From NCBI GenBank assembly GCA_028023455.1, contig JAQFVV010000073.1, positions 1,411,001 to 1,475,000 of the forward strand: a stretch of DNA of 64,000 nt, given 5' to 3'. Shown one piece after another: positions 11,534 to 24,476 of this stretch (position 1 is its first letter; each line of letters starts with the position of its first letter). The position numbers were made by a program, and so were the translations under genes. The notes under the pieces are model-generated. The model was not told where the DNA came from, did no database searches, and saw nothing but the letters and a program-made list of their open reading frames with translations. The DNA is from Epiperipatus broadwayi. Lineage: Eukaryota; Onychophora; Udeonychophora; Euonychophora; Peripatidae.

Positions 11534-13166
11534 CTAAACATTTTCATATTAACTCTAATTTAGATTATTCTTGAAAGTTTTTTTTTAATTTTTTCAGAAA
11601 TTTCACATCAGTAAAACTGACCAATGACATTAAAATTAAACCTCTCACAATTACTCACTAATCTTAAAAGCAAATTATTAATTATTTAAAATATATTCTA
11701 CAGCTACTATAACTCTTAAGTTCATAATTTTATACATTAGGCTTTGGCAATGATGGCTGAATACTTAAAAAGTGTAATCACTAACAATTTTAGTGAAAAT
11801 AAATCTTAACACTTTCTTAGCTAATTCTTATAAAATATTATTGCTATGTAATAGTCTAATTTACTAACAAACTTTAATTGCCTTTTTAAAGTATTATAGA
11901 TTGTAATATGACTAAATTATGATACAATTTTAAACTCAACATAAGACTTTGACATGTTTGTTTACTCTGTACATTGACTTCATCCAGGCATTTTAGTTAA
12001 TTAGATGCATGATTATGAAAATATTTAAAATTGACTGATTTGTTTATATTATATAGCTCTTCTTTAAAACCAGTCAACACTTAGATAATCTCAATATCAA
12101 TAACAATCAACAATTTCAAACTGTTGTCAAGGCAACCTCCTTTTAACAATAAAGGTGGAATCCCTTAGCTTTTGTATAATAAAATAAGAAAACTGTTATT
12201 ATTGTAAATGGAAAATTGGAGCTATTTGAAATAAAAGATGATGTTAAATGAAGAAGTTTGATAACTCTATTTTTTTTATTTATATGATTGTGGAGTTTAA
12301 AGTAGTTTCCAAGTGAAGTTTTAATTTGAACTAATTAAAAACAACATTTAAACTTTTTGTCTTTTAAATTTACAATATGCTGGTGCTTATTTTTCCCTTT
12401 CAAATGATCTAGAAAATGAAATTAATGTTTTGAATGGTGTCTATAAAAAGTTTGATTTACTAATTAATGTTTGAAAACTCAAGTCCTTACTATAAAATAA
12501 AAAAATATTGCGTAATTCTTAGCTTGGACTTGTAATTATATGTTGGAGTATTTCTATCATCTAGATTTAATTGTTAACTGTTTTTTAAAAAAAACATTGA
12601 ACTTTGTTTAAATTTTCCAAATACATTCAAAATAACATACAGGTTAATATCCAATAACATGTTTCAAGTGATATTATGCTCCCCTTTTCTTCAGATGTCT
12701 TTGTTTGATCAGTGGCTTTACTAAACCAGAAACTGAAATGGTGAAAGTAATGCTCTAACCAAATAAGCTATTCTGTTTAACATAATAGTATAGTTGGTTA
12801 GAACACCACCTTATATTTAGTATTTATGAATCTATATTTCATTGGTTTAATTTTCATAGTAATATCATTGGTTTTGCCAAAACATCTGAAAAAGAAAGGA
12901 TAATACAATTTAATGTGTTCTATACTAACCTGTGTGTAGTTATTAAAGGTTGAATGTATTTGGAAATTTTAAGTAAATTTCGAATTTTTCTAAAAACATT
13001 TAATAATTAAAATTAGTTTTTGCAAATTCTCTAACATTTAATCATAAATAAAAAAAATAATATTAACCATCTCCAAACAACTTAGTTTGACTGGTTTCAA
13101 GTTGATAAATTTGAATTGACTCAATTAACTTGGTAAATATATTTTATATACAGTTTTAGATATATG
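11534..13166. other. AT-rich DNA, no gene seen
   Basis: No gene supported. A weak tRNA-like A box (ATAGTTGGTTAGAACACC) sits near 12790 without a convincing B box. Confidence 0.45.
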
Positions 13167-13589
13167 AACTGTTATTAAAACAGGCAAAACTCTCTATATG
13201 TATTGCCACTCAGTGTAAGCCAGAGTAATCAATGGATTCCAGAAGGCTTGTTCATAAAATCCAGAAGGCTTGCACATAAAATCCCCATCTAGTGCCTGCA
13301 TAAAATCCCCAACTAGTGCCTACTCATCCAATATCTCCAGACCAGTTTATGGCTTGTAGCCTTTGTCAGTGAGGAGCCTTGGATCTGAGAGTACTGCTTC
13401 TAGATCTTAAGATCTAATGCAACTCTCCAGCAGCCACCAAGGCCACAAGCCAGAAACTAGTCTGGGCATATTGAATTAGTAGTCACTAGATGGGGATTTT
13501 ATGCACGAGCCTTTGGGCATCAATTGACTACTCTGGCTTGCACTGAGTGGCAATATGTATAGAGAGTTTTGCCTGTTTTAATACCAGTT
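13167..13589. mobile_element. Complete hairpin element, ~150-bp inverted arms
   Basis: Outer ends AACTGTTATTAAAACAGGC and its near-exact inverse GCCTGTTTTAATACCAGTT. Inside come GCAAAACTCTCTATATGTAT, TGCCACTCAGTG, CCAGAGTAATCAATGGAT and ATAAAATCCCCATCTAGTG, all repeated inverted on the right side. The left arm carries a small internal duplication of CATAAAATCC. The loop includes GTCAGTGAGGAGCCTTG and AGATCTTAAGATCTAATGCA, shared with 3685-3905. No ORF. Confidence 0.85.
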
Positions 13590-16500
13590 ATGAGCAAGCA
13601 TAAGAAATGGTGATCATATGATGTATATGAACCGTTGTTCATAAAATTAATATATCTACAATTTTTTAATATGTCTTGTACACTTAAGAGCAATAGTCAT
13701 GGCGGATCCATGAGCTAAAGTTTTCTAAATTGAAGCCCAAACTATAACTTTCAGTGCTTAAACATCACATGACTTCTTCAGCCAATAAGCAGCAATTATT
13801 TATTTATTTATTATACTTTCTAGAACATGGTTATGAAAATTTCTGTTATATTCTAAAGACTACTGGGTGTCTAAAAATACATTTCTCATTTCTTAACGAA
13901 CTATACAAATTTTCTCATTTGTAAAACAGATTTATAAGAAAAAAATTATAACAAACAGTTTTTAGATTTGATTACATCAGAAAACAAATTATTAATGATT
14001 TTAAAAACAAATTCCGTGATTTTGAAAGCTCAAAATATTGATTTTTTAAAATTAATTCTGGTGACCATTATTATAGCACTAAATTTATCGATGATTAATC
14101 ATTAAAATGCACTGTAATGAGAATTTTCCTCAAAATGCACTTTACACTATAATGTGAATGAAGATTATTTAACCAGTCAATAATAATTAATATTTTTCTA
14201 ATGGCTTATTTTAAAAAAATTGAAATTCCATATAAGCAAAATGATATCGGTGTAATTCAAATATTTTTTCTGCAAAAGTTTGTAAGGATGTCAAATCAAA
14301 CTTAAAAAAAAAGCAAAACTAATATTAAAGGTTATTGATTAAATGATGGATTTAACATTCCTCTTTTTTCTATTTTGTTCGAATATCTTAAAATATTTTT
14401 ATCTAGAAATAATAATATACTATTTTCAAACCAAACTATTTGTTTACTTTTTAATATGCACTGAATTGTATTTTTTAAATATCCATCATCTTATAATTAT
14501 TTATTCTGCTTTTTAAGTTGCTCTTGGTTAATTTAAATATTGTCATATTTTACCAAACTTTACACTTTTTTCTAGTGAAGTATATTGCATTTAAGTTTTA
14601 TTTTTTTGCTTCCAAATATATTTCTCTTTTTCATTAAACTGCTTTAATAGATAATGTCTTTAATTTTTTTTCTTTCCAAGAAGTGCTCTTTTATTTGCAG
14701 CTGGTAATGAAATGTGAGAATCCTTTTTTAAAAATATATATTATTTTTAAATTGCCAATGAAAAAATTATTTAATAATTCATTTATAACTTTATAAGATT
14801 AAAATAGTTAGAAAGAAAATATTTTTCTCTTGAGATTTTTTGATAGACTAATTAAAAAATTGAGGTTTCTAATTTATTTACTTAGTTATAAATTTTTCAT
14901 TTTACTCAATTTCAACTTATAAAATATATAAACAACTAAAAAACAGCTTAAGTATCCCACTTCAAATACCGAATGACTTTTATTTAGCTCCCTATAGCTG
15001 GTTAATAAAAGAAAAGACAATGCCAGGCTTATCAATTGTCAAATGATTAAATGTTGAGTATCTTTCTGCTCTTATTTATCTCTCTAGCTAAAAATAGCTA
15101 GACAACCATTTACCAAACAATATAATATTGTTAGCAGGGTTGATATTGGACTAGTTCCTAACAAAAATTTAAACTTACTGAAAAAATGTTCAAATTCACT
15201 CAGCCTGTATTCGAACCCACGTCTTCTTTGAATTACAAATATAAATATAATTTTCTATTTCTCATTTCTTAGTCTACAATGAGATGTCAATAAAATATAT
15301 TTTACTTACACTGTTAACTCAGTACAAAAATTACGATTCAAATATGTTTTGTTATTGTTATTATTTCCTTCCACCCCAGAGTGAATTAGTCCTATCCATT
15401 TCATCTATCATGTTTGTATAAAAAAAATCTAAAAAGGTAAAAAAGAAAAATTCAAAGAAGAATTAGAACACCCATTTGTACTTGTAATTTTTTGTGCCAG
15501 TTCCTTTGCTAATAGTGTAGTCAAGGTAACCTCTTTACATTCTGACAACTTTTTCTGGACAGATGTATAAATTCTTTTAATCATAAACATTAATTGATGC
15601 AAATTTGTTATGTACAGAATAAATTGTCGTTTAAAACGTTCCCGTAAAAGGGAAATTTAATTAAATTTTTTCTCACTTAATTTTATTATCCACAAAATAA
15701 TATCTCAGCCCGCCTTCTGGTTAAAAATGTGCTTTTATACAATATAAATATAATGACTATTATTAAGAAACCGCCAAAGAACTATTTTATTTGAAAAATT
15801 ACTTTTCATTTGTGTGATATTTCGAACTGATTTTTTTATTTTAATTAAACGGAATCTTAAAACGATTAATCTGTTTAAATAAAATTAGAACACTTCTTGC
15901 TAATGTAAACTAACAATTGGATCAATTGCAGAATGTTTTAGAGTTTGAACATTTTTAACTCTGTTGTAATTTGTACTAATTTTAGTAAATACCCATTTAC
16001 TGACTAATATGGAATGGTTGAACAAGTTTTAATATGGATTGACTGGGAAAAGGAAAAATCTCAGGTGGAATAAAATATTAAAAAAATCAAAATTTACCTG
16101 GATGAGATTAAAACCCATATAATTATTGTTATTATCATTACAGTATCATAAATTTATATACAGATTATATAGTATTATCAGCGTTTCTATTGATCATATG
16201 ACCAGTATTTTTTTTCTAGTTTGCATAGATAAAATGAAAACGAGAATAACAATCTTAAATAATCCACTAATCTTTATATCTTCAATGTTTTTTTTTTTAT
16301 TTATTAATATTTTACTTGCCGTTATCCTCCTTTCTCTTTTTCACTTTCTCCCTCTCTTCATTTACGCTTTTCTGGATAACAAATTCATTTTTTTTTAAAA
16401 ATTAAAATTATATATTCATTTCAAAAAATTATTTACTTGGCAAAATTATTTACAAAATTGTGAAATTTTACATTTAATAAATCAACAAGTAAACATTTAA

Positions 16501-18007
16501 AAAGCCAACAATATGAACAAACTGAAAAATGCTAATTTTAGAAAATATTTAATAGTTTTTCTGCCATATTATTGTTTTTTAAAAAAATTTATGAGTTGTT
16601 TGCAGAGCTAAAAAAATTTAATAATTGGATTTTATTTTCTGCATTAAAAAAAAAAAAAAAGAATTATTTATTGCTCGAAGTTTTACATAAAGTTCGAGAT
16701 CCGGAAGTGACATCACACAACCTCAACAAATATATCTTAACCTTTTCTTTCCATTAAATCACACGGGTCTTTTGTTTCATGTATCAATATATATATATAT
16801 TAAAAGCATACAACTGACATTAAGCAGACCATTGAAAATGTCAAAACTTATCCAACAGCATTTCATAAAGGAAAAGTGAAGGAAAGAACATGAATCACCA
16901 GGCTTATTTATTGATCAATAGTGAATGTTTGAACAATTTTCCTCCCTTGTTTTACCTCTAATTAAGAATAGTGAATACTTATTTCCTGGATAACATTGAA
17001 TGGTTATTTTTTGGTTTAACCAAAATTTTAAGTCATGAATGGAATCTGAAAAAAAATTCACACTTTAACCAGAATAGATTTGAACCTAATTCACAAAAAT
17101 ATCAAACAAAAGTATTATCATTATATTATGTGCTTCTTCTGGCAATCCTAAATATTATTAGAAATATTTTACTGCTACTTCATTTCCAATAGGCTACAAA
17201 CCACTCATACCTAAATGTTAATATCTATTTCTTTCCATTTTACTTTAGAAGGTAAGATTTGTTTTAAAAAAATATCTTATGCAAGGCAATCGAATATCTT
17301 CATTAAAATTATTAACACTTGGTATGAAAATTTTTTTTTTAAATATAGATCCAGATCCATATTGAACAAATAACAACTGAATCATCTGACTGTTGTAGGG
17401 AAACACTTTGACACTATTTTGTATGGATTATTTTAAATTAATTAATTTGATCTATATAAACTATAAACACATTTATAAAATGTTTTATACATATGAAAAA
17501 AATGTTTTAAACTTTCACTCAAATTCTATAATACATCATAAGACTTTTTCACCTTTTTTTTATAAATATAGAAATTTTATTGCAGAATAGTGAATACCAG
17601 TAAACATATGATACAATCAGAAGATGAGTACTTTACAATGAAAAACAGGAATTATACTCTCTGCCAATCAATAAAAACCAAACAAGGTTTGAACATTCTA
17701 TTACAAAGGAAAAGGGAAACGTTTTTTGATAACAGAACCTTGGGCTATACTTCAGTGATTTACAAGGAGAGAAATTCTAAAGTCCTTGTCCTTGGAGGGA
17801 CAGAGTTTGCTTAGACAACATCAGTTCCACAGGAGATATTTCTATCATTGAGATAGTCTCGATTTTAAAAGTAATTTGGGAAAGAATGGAAAGACACTGT
17901 GAATTCCAGATAGAAGCAAACCCATTATAGATTGGTTATTTTTAAATGTAAGAAAAGTCACAATGCATAAAAGTAGTGGAACTTTAAGGAGGTATGTGGA
18001 TTGCTTG
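13590..18007. other. Long AT-rich stretch, no supported gene
   Basis: Low-complexity DNA. A B-box-like GTGGGTTCGAATACAGG lies on the minus strand near 15205-15221 and could be the remnant of a SINE. Short open frames (for example 16126-16398, 17408-17590, 17590-17814) show no domain, no splice context and no base composition unlike their surroundings. Confidence 0.45.
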
Positions 18008-18325
18008 TCATGTGGCTTCACATATGTAAGAAGGGGTCAGGTTTTGGTCCCTCTGATGAATTGTTTTGAGTTTATTAATGAATATGTCCAGTGAACTCTC
18101 TGGAACCAGATTAAAAATGAGCCAACATTGTGTGAAACATTGTGAGAAAAGGATGAAGGTTGTTGAATGGATCTTGGGGAAGGTACCATGAAGAATTCTA
18201 TCCATGAGAGTTGAATGGGTAGGTTTTTTATTTCTTGAAATGAGGGCTTCAAAATCTGTGTATTGTTGTAGGGAGAGGTAGTGACAAAGAAGATGGGTAG
18301 AAGTTTCATCCTCTCTGCAACACAA
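18008..18325 (-). pseudogene. LINE ORF C-terminal fragment (zinc-finger tail)
   Basis: 105-codon frame that begins with CCREDETSTHLLCHY. This resembles the Cys-x-x-Cys...His-Leu-Leu-x-Cys zinc finger near the C-terminus of many non-LTR retrotransposon ORF2 proteins, where ETxxHLLxC is a common core. The rest of the frame shows no RT motif, no upstream RT domain is present, and one expected cysteine spacing is altered. I infer a truncated LINE tail. An unrelated host exon cannot be excluded. Confidence 0.4.
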
Positions 18326-18550
18326 AGGACTTTTTCACTTTTTTTTTGCTTATTCTTAACATATTTTCAGAACAACATTTATTAAAATTAAGCAGACAAA
18401 GTCAAATAATATTAATGATCATAGCCAAAGGAACCTATAATTATAGAATGTAGGTTATTAAAATGTTAGTTGCTGGTTGGTGTCAGTTATAACTATGTAA
18501 ATAAGTTTTTCCTTAAAACATTAGGGTTATAAGTTTTATACAATTGATAA

Positions 18551-18845
18551 CACTAAGGAATTGAGGTAGCTTTTAGATGCATTAGTATAAGTTTTGAAAG
18601 GTAAGTTTCTACTAATGACTTAAAATATTAGATATGGATCTCAGGAGTGATGATATTATATTACTAATGTTTCATGTCTAATGTTTACTCAAGATTGAAA
18701 GTACAAAAGAATTGAGGTAGCTTTTAGATGCATAAGTATAATATTTGAAAGCTAAGTTTCTACTAATAACTGAAAATTCTAAATATGAATATTGGCAGTG
18801 ACCATATATTACCAATGTTTAATGCCTAATGTTTACTCAAGACTC
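18551..18845. repeat. ~151-bp tandem duplication
   Basis: AATTGAGGTAGCTTTTAGAT followed by GCATNAGTATAA recurs at about 18559 and 18710. TAAGTTTCTACTAATNACT and CTAATGTTTACTCAAGA follow in both units. Confidence 0.88.
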
Positions 18846-19196
18846 CAGTAGTTGGAAATTGTTTTTAAGTAAAATGATGATTTTTAAGTAAAATGATAGG
18901 GTATAAAAGGTATTCACATCTAGTCAAAAGTTTCATATATTGGCCAGTAGTAAATATTTTATTTAAATTTCATGTGTATTTTTATAGTATTCACTAAGAA
19001 GGATAATCACTTGGATATATTATATTGTCATATCAATATTAGCAACATTTAGATTATTCTGATATCTATATAACCTCCTCCCCCCAAAATATTTATCTTT
19101 TAACCTTGAAATTCTTTGTTGTATATATATATTTGAAACTGTATATTTTGAGATTTTGTTTGTCATTGTTTTCTGATTTTTTACATAAATAAATTC
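18846..19196. other. AT-rich DNA, no gene seen
   Basis: Nothing supported. Confidence 0.45.
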
Positions 19197-19440
19197 AATT
19201 AAAGGGGATTTAAACCCAGTTTCAAGGCTTTCTTCAGTCATTCATTCCAACTGATATAACCAATACACATGACCACACACATGTGAGGAAGATAAATGAT
19301 CTCCAATATATGTATTTCATGCTGGACTCACATTCATCAGTTGGTTTGGGTCATCATCTCCCACACATATTAATGCTCAGTAATCCACTTTAATTATATC
19401 TTACTTAAGTATATATCCTATACTAGTATTTAAATATTAT
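19197..19440 (+). mobile_element. GAACCCAGA hairpin family, left half
   Basis: Reads AGGGGATTTAAACCCAGTTTC, ACACATGACCACACACATGTG, GATAAATGATCTCCAATATA, TGTATTTCATGCTG and CATCATCTCCCACACATAT, the same order as at 21725. Only the left arm is recognisable. Confidence 0.75.
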
Positions 19441-19552
19441 ATGAATAAATTCAATAATTAATTAAGAATTAAGTGGTAATAAATGATTGACAATCATAAA
19501 ACTTTATAAAAATATTAATATTAGATTTGTGATTTATATAATCTTATTTATT

Positions 19553-20280
19553 TAACACAATGATAATAGAAATATTATGCACTTGACAATGCAAAGTAGA
19601 AAAAACTTAACAGTGAAACTTTTAATATAATATGTTACGCATCCTTTCAATATGATACTGTAAGTAATGTATGAGTGAAATTGTGATGAAATATATGATA
19701 TAAATATTATGTAAAGTGTATTCAAATTGTGTGTATGATCCACTTTTTAGAGAAGGGGAAGCAGGATTTTTTTTTTACAGCATTATGATTATTGGAAATA
19801 TGCCAGGCTTCCTTTATCTGATGTTTGACGTAGTGCTTTTCTAGACATACTATGTTGACTCTTATGGTCAAGTTTGTTTTTATGTGTTAAAAATATTAAA
19901 CCTACATTAGCCAGCATTGTATGTCTAGAAAAAAACAATGAAAATGATATGATAAAGGAAGCCTAGCATATTGCCAACAACCCTAGTTCTATAAACAAAA
20001 AGGAATCCTGTTTTCCTCTCTCTAAAAGTGGATCATATCAGCATATTTGCATGCAATTTGAATAAAATGTACATGATATTTATATCATACCGTCCACAAT
20101 TTCACTCATTCATTGTTATGATTAAAATATCAATATAAAGATATTGAAAGCATGTTCAGCTTCTTAAATTAAGTTTTTGCTATTAAATTTTCCTTACTTT
20201 ACATTGCCAAGCGCTTAATATATCTATTTCAGTCGTTTTAAGAAAAGTAAAAGTATATAATACAGAATTAACACAATGAT
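19553..20280. mobile_element. ~700-bp palindromic element flanked by 12-bp direct repeats
   Basis: Arms of about 300 bp: ACTTGACAATGCAAAGT, CTTTCAATAT, GAGTGAAATTGTG, ATTCAAATTG, TGATCCACTTTTTAGAGA, GCAGGATT, GCTTCCTTTAT and TCTAGACATAC return inverted on the right side (19915-20229). TAACACAATGAT occurs at 19553-19564 and again at 20269-20280. The right copy lies ~40 bp beyond the end of the palindrome, so the element is asymmetric if this is its target-site duplication. No transposase ORF. Confidence 0.8.
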
Positions 20281-21301
20281 GTTAATTTTATCTTTTTTAT
20301 TTAATTAATATAAAATTATCCAATCACATGGCAAGAATAAAATGAAAAAAAAAAGTTAAAAAAAAATCTGGAATGAAAATACAAGTTTTGCTCCCTGAAG
20401 AATTCTCTTAAAAAATAATTTTAATTTTACTAATTCACATTAAAAGTTTTTTAAAAATATGTCATTCATTTATAACATTTATTCCAACAAGATTTGAGAT
20501 ATGTTAAATTATTTTTTAAAAATGTTATTTTCGATACCAAAATTGATAAGTGGAACCGAAAAAAGTAGTTTTATTAATGCTAAATTTAAATTGGACAATC
20601 TATTTTTAATAAATTTATCAAAGTAGTATATATTTTCTGTATCTATAATGCTGATATTTTAAATTTAATTTTATATATAATTTCAAATGCTATATCATAA
20701 CTTAAATAAAAGGGACTATTAATAATTTATTTTATAATATTCACATAAAAGTTCTGAACATTTATACAAAAAAGTTTCCATATATTTTAAATTTAGCTTT
20801 TATTCATGCTTAGCATGATTTCGATATATAACATATCATAATCTTAGTGAAAGTATACGAATGTTACCAATTACTCAGAAAAGAAGAAAAATTATTTGAT
20901 AATACTTTATTTTTAAAAAATAAACATACTGTTTGTGGAAAGCTTCACTTAATAAAATTTACTCAATAAATAATGAAATGGTTTACCACTGAAGAGATTA
21001 TATGAAGTTAAAGTAACCAGAAGAAGCAGAGTTAAGCTGTGACCAAGGAAGTTTATATTTGGAATCCATCACTTTATAAGAGTGCTATTAAATTTATTGC
21101 CTACTTATCTCATATTATTATAAATTTTCAACTCTCATCTGAAGATAACTTATTTAGAGACTTCCTTTATTTGATATTTCTATTGAAGTACTGCTCAAAA
21201 TTTTCAAAAATTAAAATTCTTGAATTTTTTTTTTTTAAAATATTATTTGTTCACTTTAAATATACACATACATATTTAATTATTTATTGAGGTTTGTATA
21301 T
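20281..21301. other. AT-rich DNA, no gene seen
   Basis: An 83-codon frame at 21039-21290 has no recognisable feature. Confidence 0.45.
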
Positions 21302-21470
21302 TATATATGGAGCACACAAATAAACTCTTAACAAGCTTTGCAGAATATCCCCAATCCCAGACCAGTTTCTGCTACTGGCTTTCTCAGTGAGGTGCTAGGA
21401 TATTCAAGCATTGGGATTGGGGGTATTCTGCAAAGCTTGTTAAGAGCTTATTTGTGAGCTCTCTATATAA
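21302..21470. mobile_element. Short hairpin element
   Basis: Arms of ~58 bp read CACAAATAAACTCTTAACAA, GCTTTGCAGAATATCCCCAA and TCCCA, with nearly perfect inverted copies ending at about 21470. The ~50 bp loop has GACCAGTTTCTG and CTCAGTGAGGTGCTAGGAT, sharing the AGTGAGG core with the loops at 13.2 kb and 6.3 kb. No ORF. Confidence 0.85.
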
Positions 21471-21724
21471 TATTTGTAACACAAGCTTGTTAAATTAGGT
21501 TATATGTCATATTGACTTGATTTGTTTGTAAGTTTGTATATACTCATTGTGTTGAGAGAGTTTTAAAAATTTTCACAAATTTTTAATGATGGTTACTAGT
21601 TGTTAAAAAAATACATGTTATAATTTGTAAATTTATTATTCTTACTTTTCTGATAAAAATGAGTAATATTGTTCAAATTTTATAAAATAAAATTGTAAAT
21701 TTGCAAAATGGTTTATAATTATGG
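21471..21724. other. AT-rich spacer
   Basis: Nothing supported. Confidence 0.4.
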
Positions 21725-22420
21725 GTAGTTAGAGGGGATTTGAACCCAGACTTTCAAGCACCCTTCTCATCTAACTCTATCTTATATAATGAATATACAT
21801 GACCCTGTACATGTAAAAAAGATAAATAATCTCCAATATACATATTTCATGCTAAACCAGCACTGATCAGTTGGTTCAGATCATTATCTCCCACTCATAT
21901 ATGTAATTAGTGCTCAGTTTATATTAAGATAGCAAATCTTCAAACTTTAATGGACAGGCTTCAATCTTCTCCACTCTTCAACTTTTTAGCCATCCACATC
22001 ATTGAAAATCTGATGATGTAATGTTCAAAGTTCTTGTGGGCCAATTTTGTTGTCATATGAAGATTCTGAGTGACTTATGGTCTTATGGGTATGACAACAA
22101 AATTGTAAAACAAGGGCCTTGAATGTGCTATCATCAAATTTTCACTGATGTGGGTGACTGAAGGATTGGAGAATAGAGAAAATTGAAGCCAGACAATTAA
22201 AGTTTGAAGATTTTCTATCTTAATATAAACCAGGCACTGATTATATATGTGTGTGGGAGATGATGATACAGATCAATTGATGACTGCTGGTTCAGCACAA
22301 AATACATATGTTGGAGATCTTTTATCTTTTTCCACATATATGTGATCATGTGTATTGATTGTATGAGATACAGTATATGATGAAAATCTGGGTTCAAATC
22401 TTCCCCAATTACATGTAATT
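21725..22420. mobile_element. Complete ~700-bp GAACCCAGA hairpin element
   Basis: Reference copy for the family. The left arm runs AGAGGGGATTTGAACCCAGA, TACATGACCCTGTACATGT, CTCCAATATACATATTTCAT, ACCAGCACTGATCAGTTGGT, TATCTCCCAC, GCTCAGTTTATATTAAGATA and CTTTAATGGACAGGCTTCAA. The right arm is its inverse, ending TCTGGGTTCAAATC. The centre holds a nested inverted pair (TTTTGTTGTCAT / ATGACAACAAAAT). On the minus strand the end reads GGTTCAAATCCCC, a good pol III B box. No ORF of note. Confidence 0.85.
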
Positions 22421-22980
22421 TAATTATACATACTATACTTGTATTTAAATTATGGGCAGTGTAAATAAAGATAAAATGATATAAATAAAATGAATGAATA
22501 AACATCTATCACTAAACATAAAATGAATTTAAAATTGAAAAGAAGTAAAATTTAAATACTCTTTAATATTATTAAAAAAGTTTTGTTAAAATTTGTTATT
22601 AATTTTTATCAGCGATAAATTAGTATTTGGTCATTATTTATATGCCAATGTACTTTAAATATAAATATAATCAAGGATCAAAAAATTAAAAATATCCATG
22701 GAGTAATCATTCACTTTTTTAAACTAACTATTTAACTCAATTTATTGGCATGATTAAATTAATATATACAAATTTGATTTGAGTTACACTAAATTTAATT
22801 ATTCCTAGCAAGATTTATATTATTTAAATTAAATTTATAATTTTATTCCAAAATAACATTCATCTAGAAAACTTTGATATCCATTTTACTATTTCAATAC
22901 TATGTACTTTAAGTTTTTGAACATTTATAAGTCTTTATAAATTAGGGATCAGAAGTGATACTTATTTAATAATGATTTTT
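22421..22980. other. AT-rich DNA, no gene seen
   Basis: Nothing supported. Confidence 0.45.
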
Positions 22981-23560
22981 TTTATTGGAATTGATTAAAT
23001 GAAAAAAAAAGAACATCTTTTTGATTTCTAGTATATTGATGATTGAGTTATTTTTGCCAGTTTAAAAGACAATGTATAGAATTTAGTTAATGATTTGAAA
23101 GAAATATTAAAAAAACTGAAGACCTTTATTAGTCAATATTGCTTGTGCATAATTATCATCTTGCAAATGTAAGCCAATTTCAATATCAGAGTAATTTTTT
23201 TAAGTAGAAAGGTGTATTTAGATTTCGAGGTGCAATACAAACTCTGATGTACTATATTACCAAATTAGAAGATATTTTATTATAATAACATATCTACAGC
23301 TCCAAATTAATTATATTTAGAGATTTTATTTTATATAATTTATTGCATAGAAGTAATAGAGCATGAAAAAAATTTATTCAAGAATATTATAGTATTTAAA
23401 AAATTTAATAACAAGATTACAACATCAATTAATATGTTATTTAGCTTGCAGAATCCATTATTATAAAATTACACCTTTATTAAAGTGGACATATGGTATA
23501 ATTAAATAATATAATACCTGATAAAAAAAATTACAATTGTGTATGGTTTTAATGATGACT
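22981..23560 (+). pseudogene. Possible decayed LINE reverse transcriptase
   Basis: Around 23035 a frame reads IDD, stop, VIFASLKDNV and then a leucine-rich stretch ending EILKKLKT. This resembles the RT box with its catalytic Asp pair and the helix that follows. About 190 bp later GVFRFRGAIQT sits where LINEs usually have a YLG motif. There are many stops and frame changes, so it is not functional. The match is weak and rests on a few residues. Confidence 0.3.
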
Positions 23561-24476
23561 CTCATTTATGTTATAAAACTAATTTCAAAGTCATATTAAA
23601 GAAGTTTAATATTGATTTCTTCCATTGAAAAAACATAGATTAGAATATAATACAATAGAACTAAATAAAGTGTTGAAGTCTTTCAAAAAGACAGTGTTTA
23701 CTATGCAAAAAGTTACAGACAGCATCAAATAAGTAAAAGAATGAATGAGTTTTTCTATATATGAAAATGTTTGTAGTTAGTATATTACTTAACTCATTTC
23801 CTACGTATTGTTTTTGGATTTTTTTTTCTGATGTCAATAAGTTTTTATATTTATCGATAAGTATAAATTTGTCTAAATTTAGGTTTTCAATACATTCTTT
23901 TATTAATTGTAAACAATTTAAATCTTATTATTAACCCATACATAATATTTATATATTTAGTGGAATTTAAAATAACGTCATGCATAATTAAAATTTCAAC
24001 AATATGTATATTGACCTCTAATCGAGTTTAAAGATTATATTTGGACTGATAAAATAACAATCTCTAACCTAGTAAATAATTATTAATAAATTTTATACAT
24101 TTATTTAAAAGGTGGTAAAATGTTATTAAAGTATACTTGTAAGTTAAATCTTAAGAAAATCATTTATATAAAATTAACATTGTTTAATAAATCTAATAAA
24201 TTTATACAGTTTAATTAAGTAAATAAAAATTTAGAATACATCATCCTTATTATTTATTAATATTTTTTCCTGTTCTCTGTTTCAATTTACATATGGAAAA
24301 AGAGGATGAAGCTGAATTAATAATATTATATAGTTATGTTTAGTAAAAATAAAGTAAAAAGCCAAGTTTATAGCTAGGCTAGGAAGAGTATGATAATTTT
24401 TAAATGATTGATAATAATAATTAATATATTTATCTAAATTAGATGGTGTTAAAGATGTGAATGCAGAAAATTTTAC
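23561..24476. other. AT-rich DNA, no gene seen
   Basis: Nothing supported. Confidence 0.45.

Noticed and set aside
12780-12845. tRNA-like gene around ATAGTTGGTTAGAACACC
   Set aside because: A plausible A box, but no acceptor stem and no proper B box follows.
17590-17814. 74-codon plus-strand frame as a gene
   Set aside because: Composition looks mixed, but there is no motif, no splice sites that extend it, and no repeat partner. Too little to support.
18037-18309. Second minus-strand frame overlapping the LINE tail
   Set aside because: Alternative frame over the same bases. The other frame carries the Cys/His pattern.
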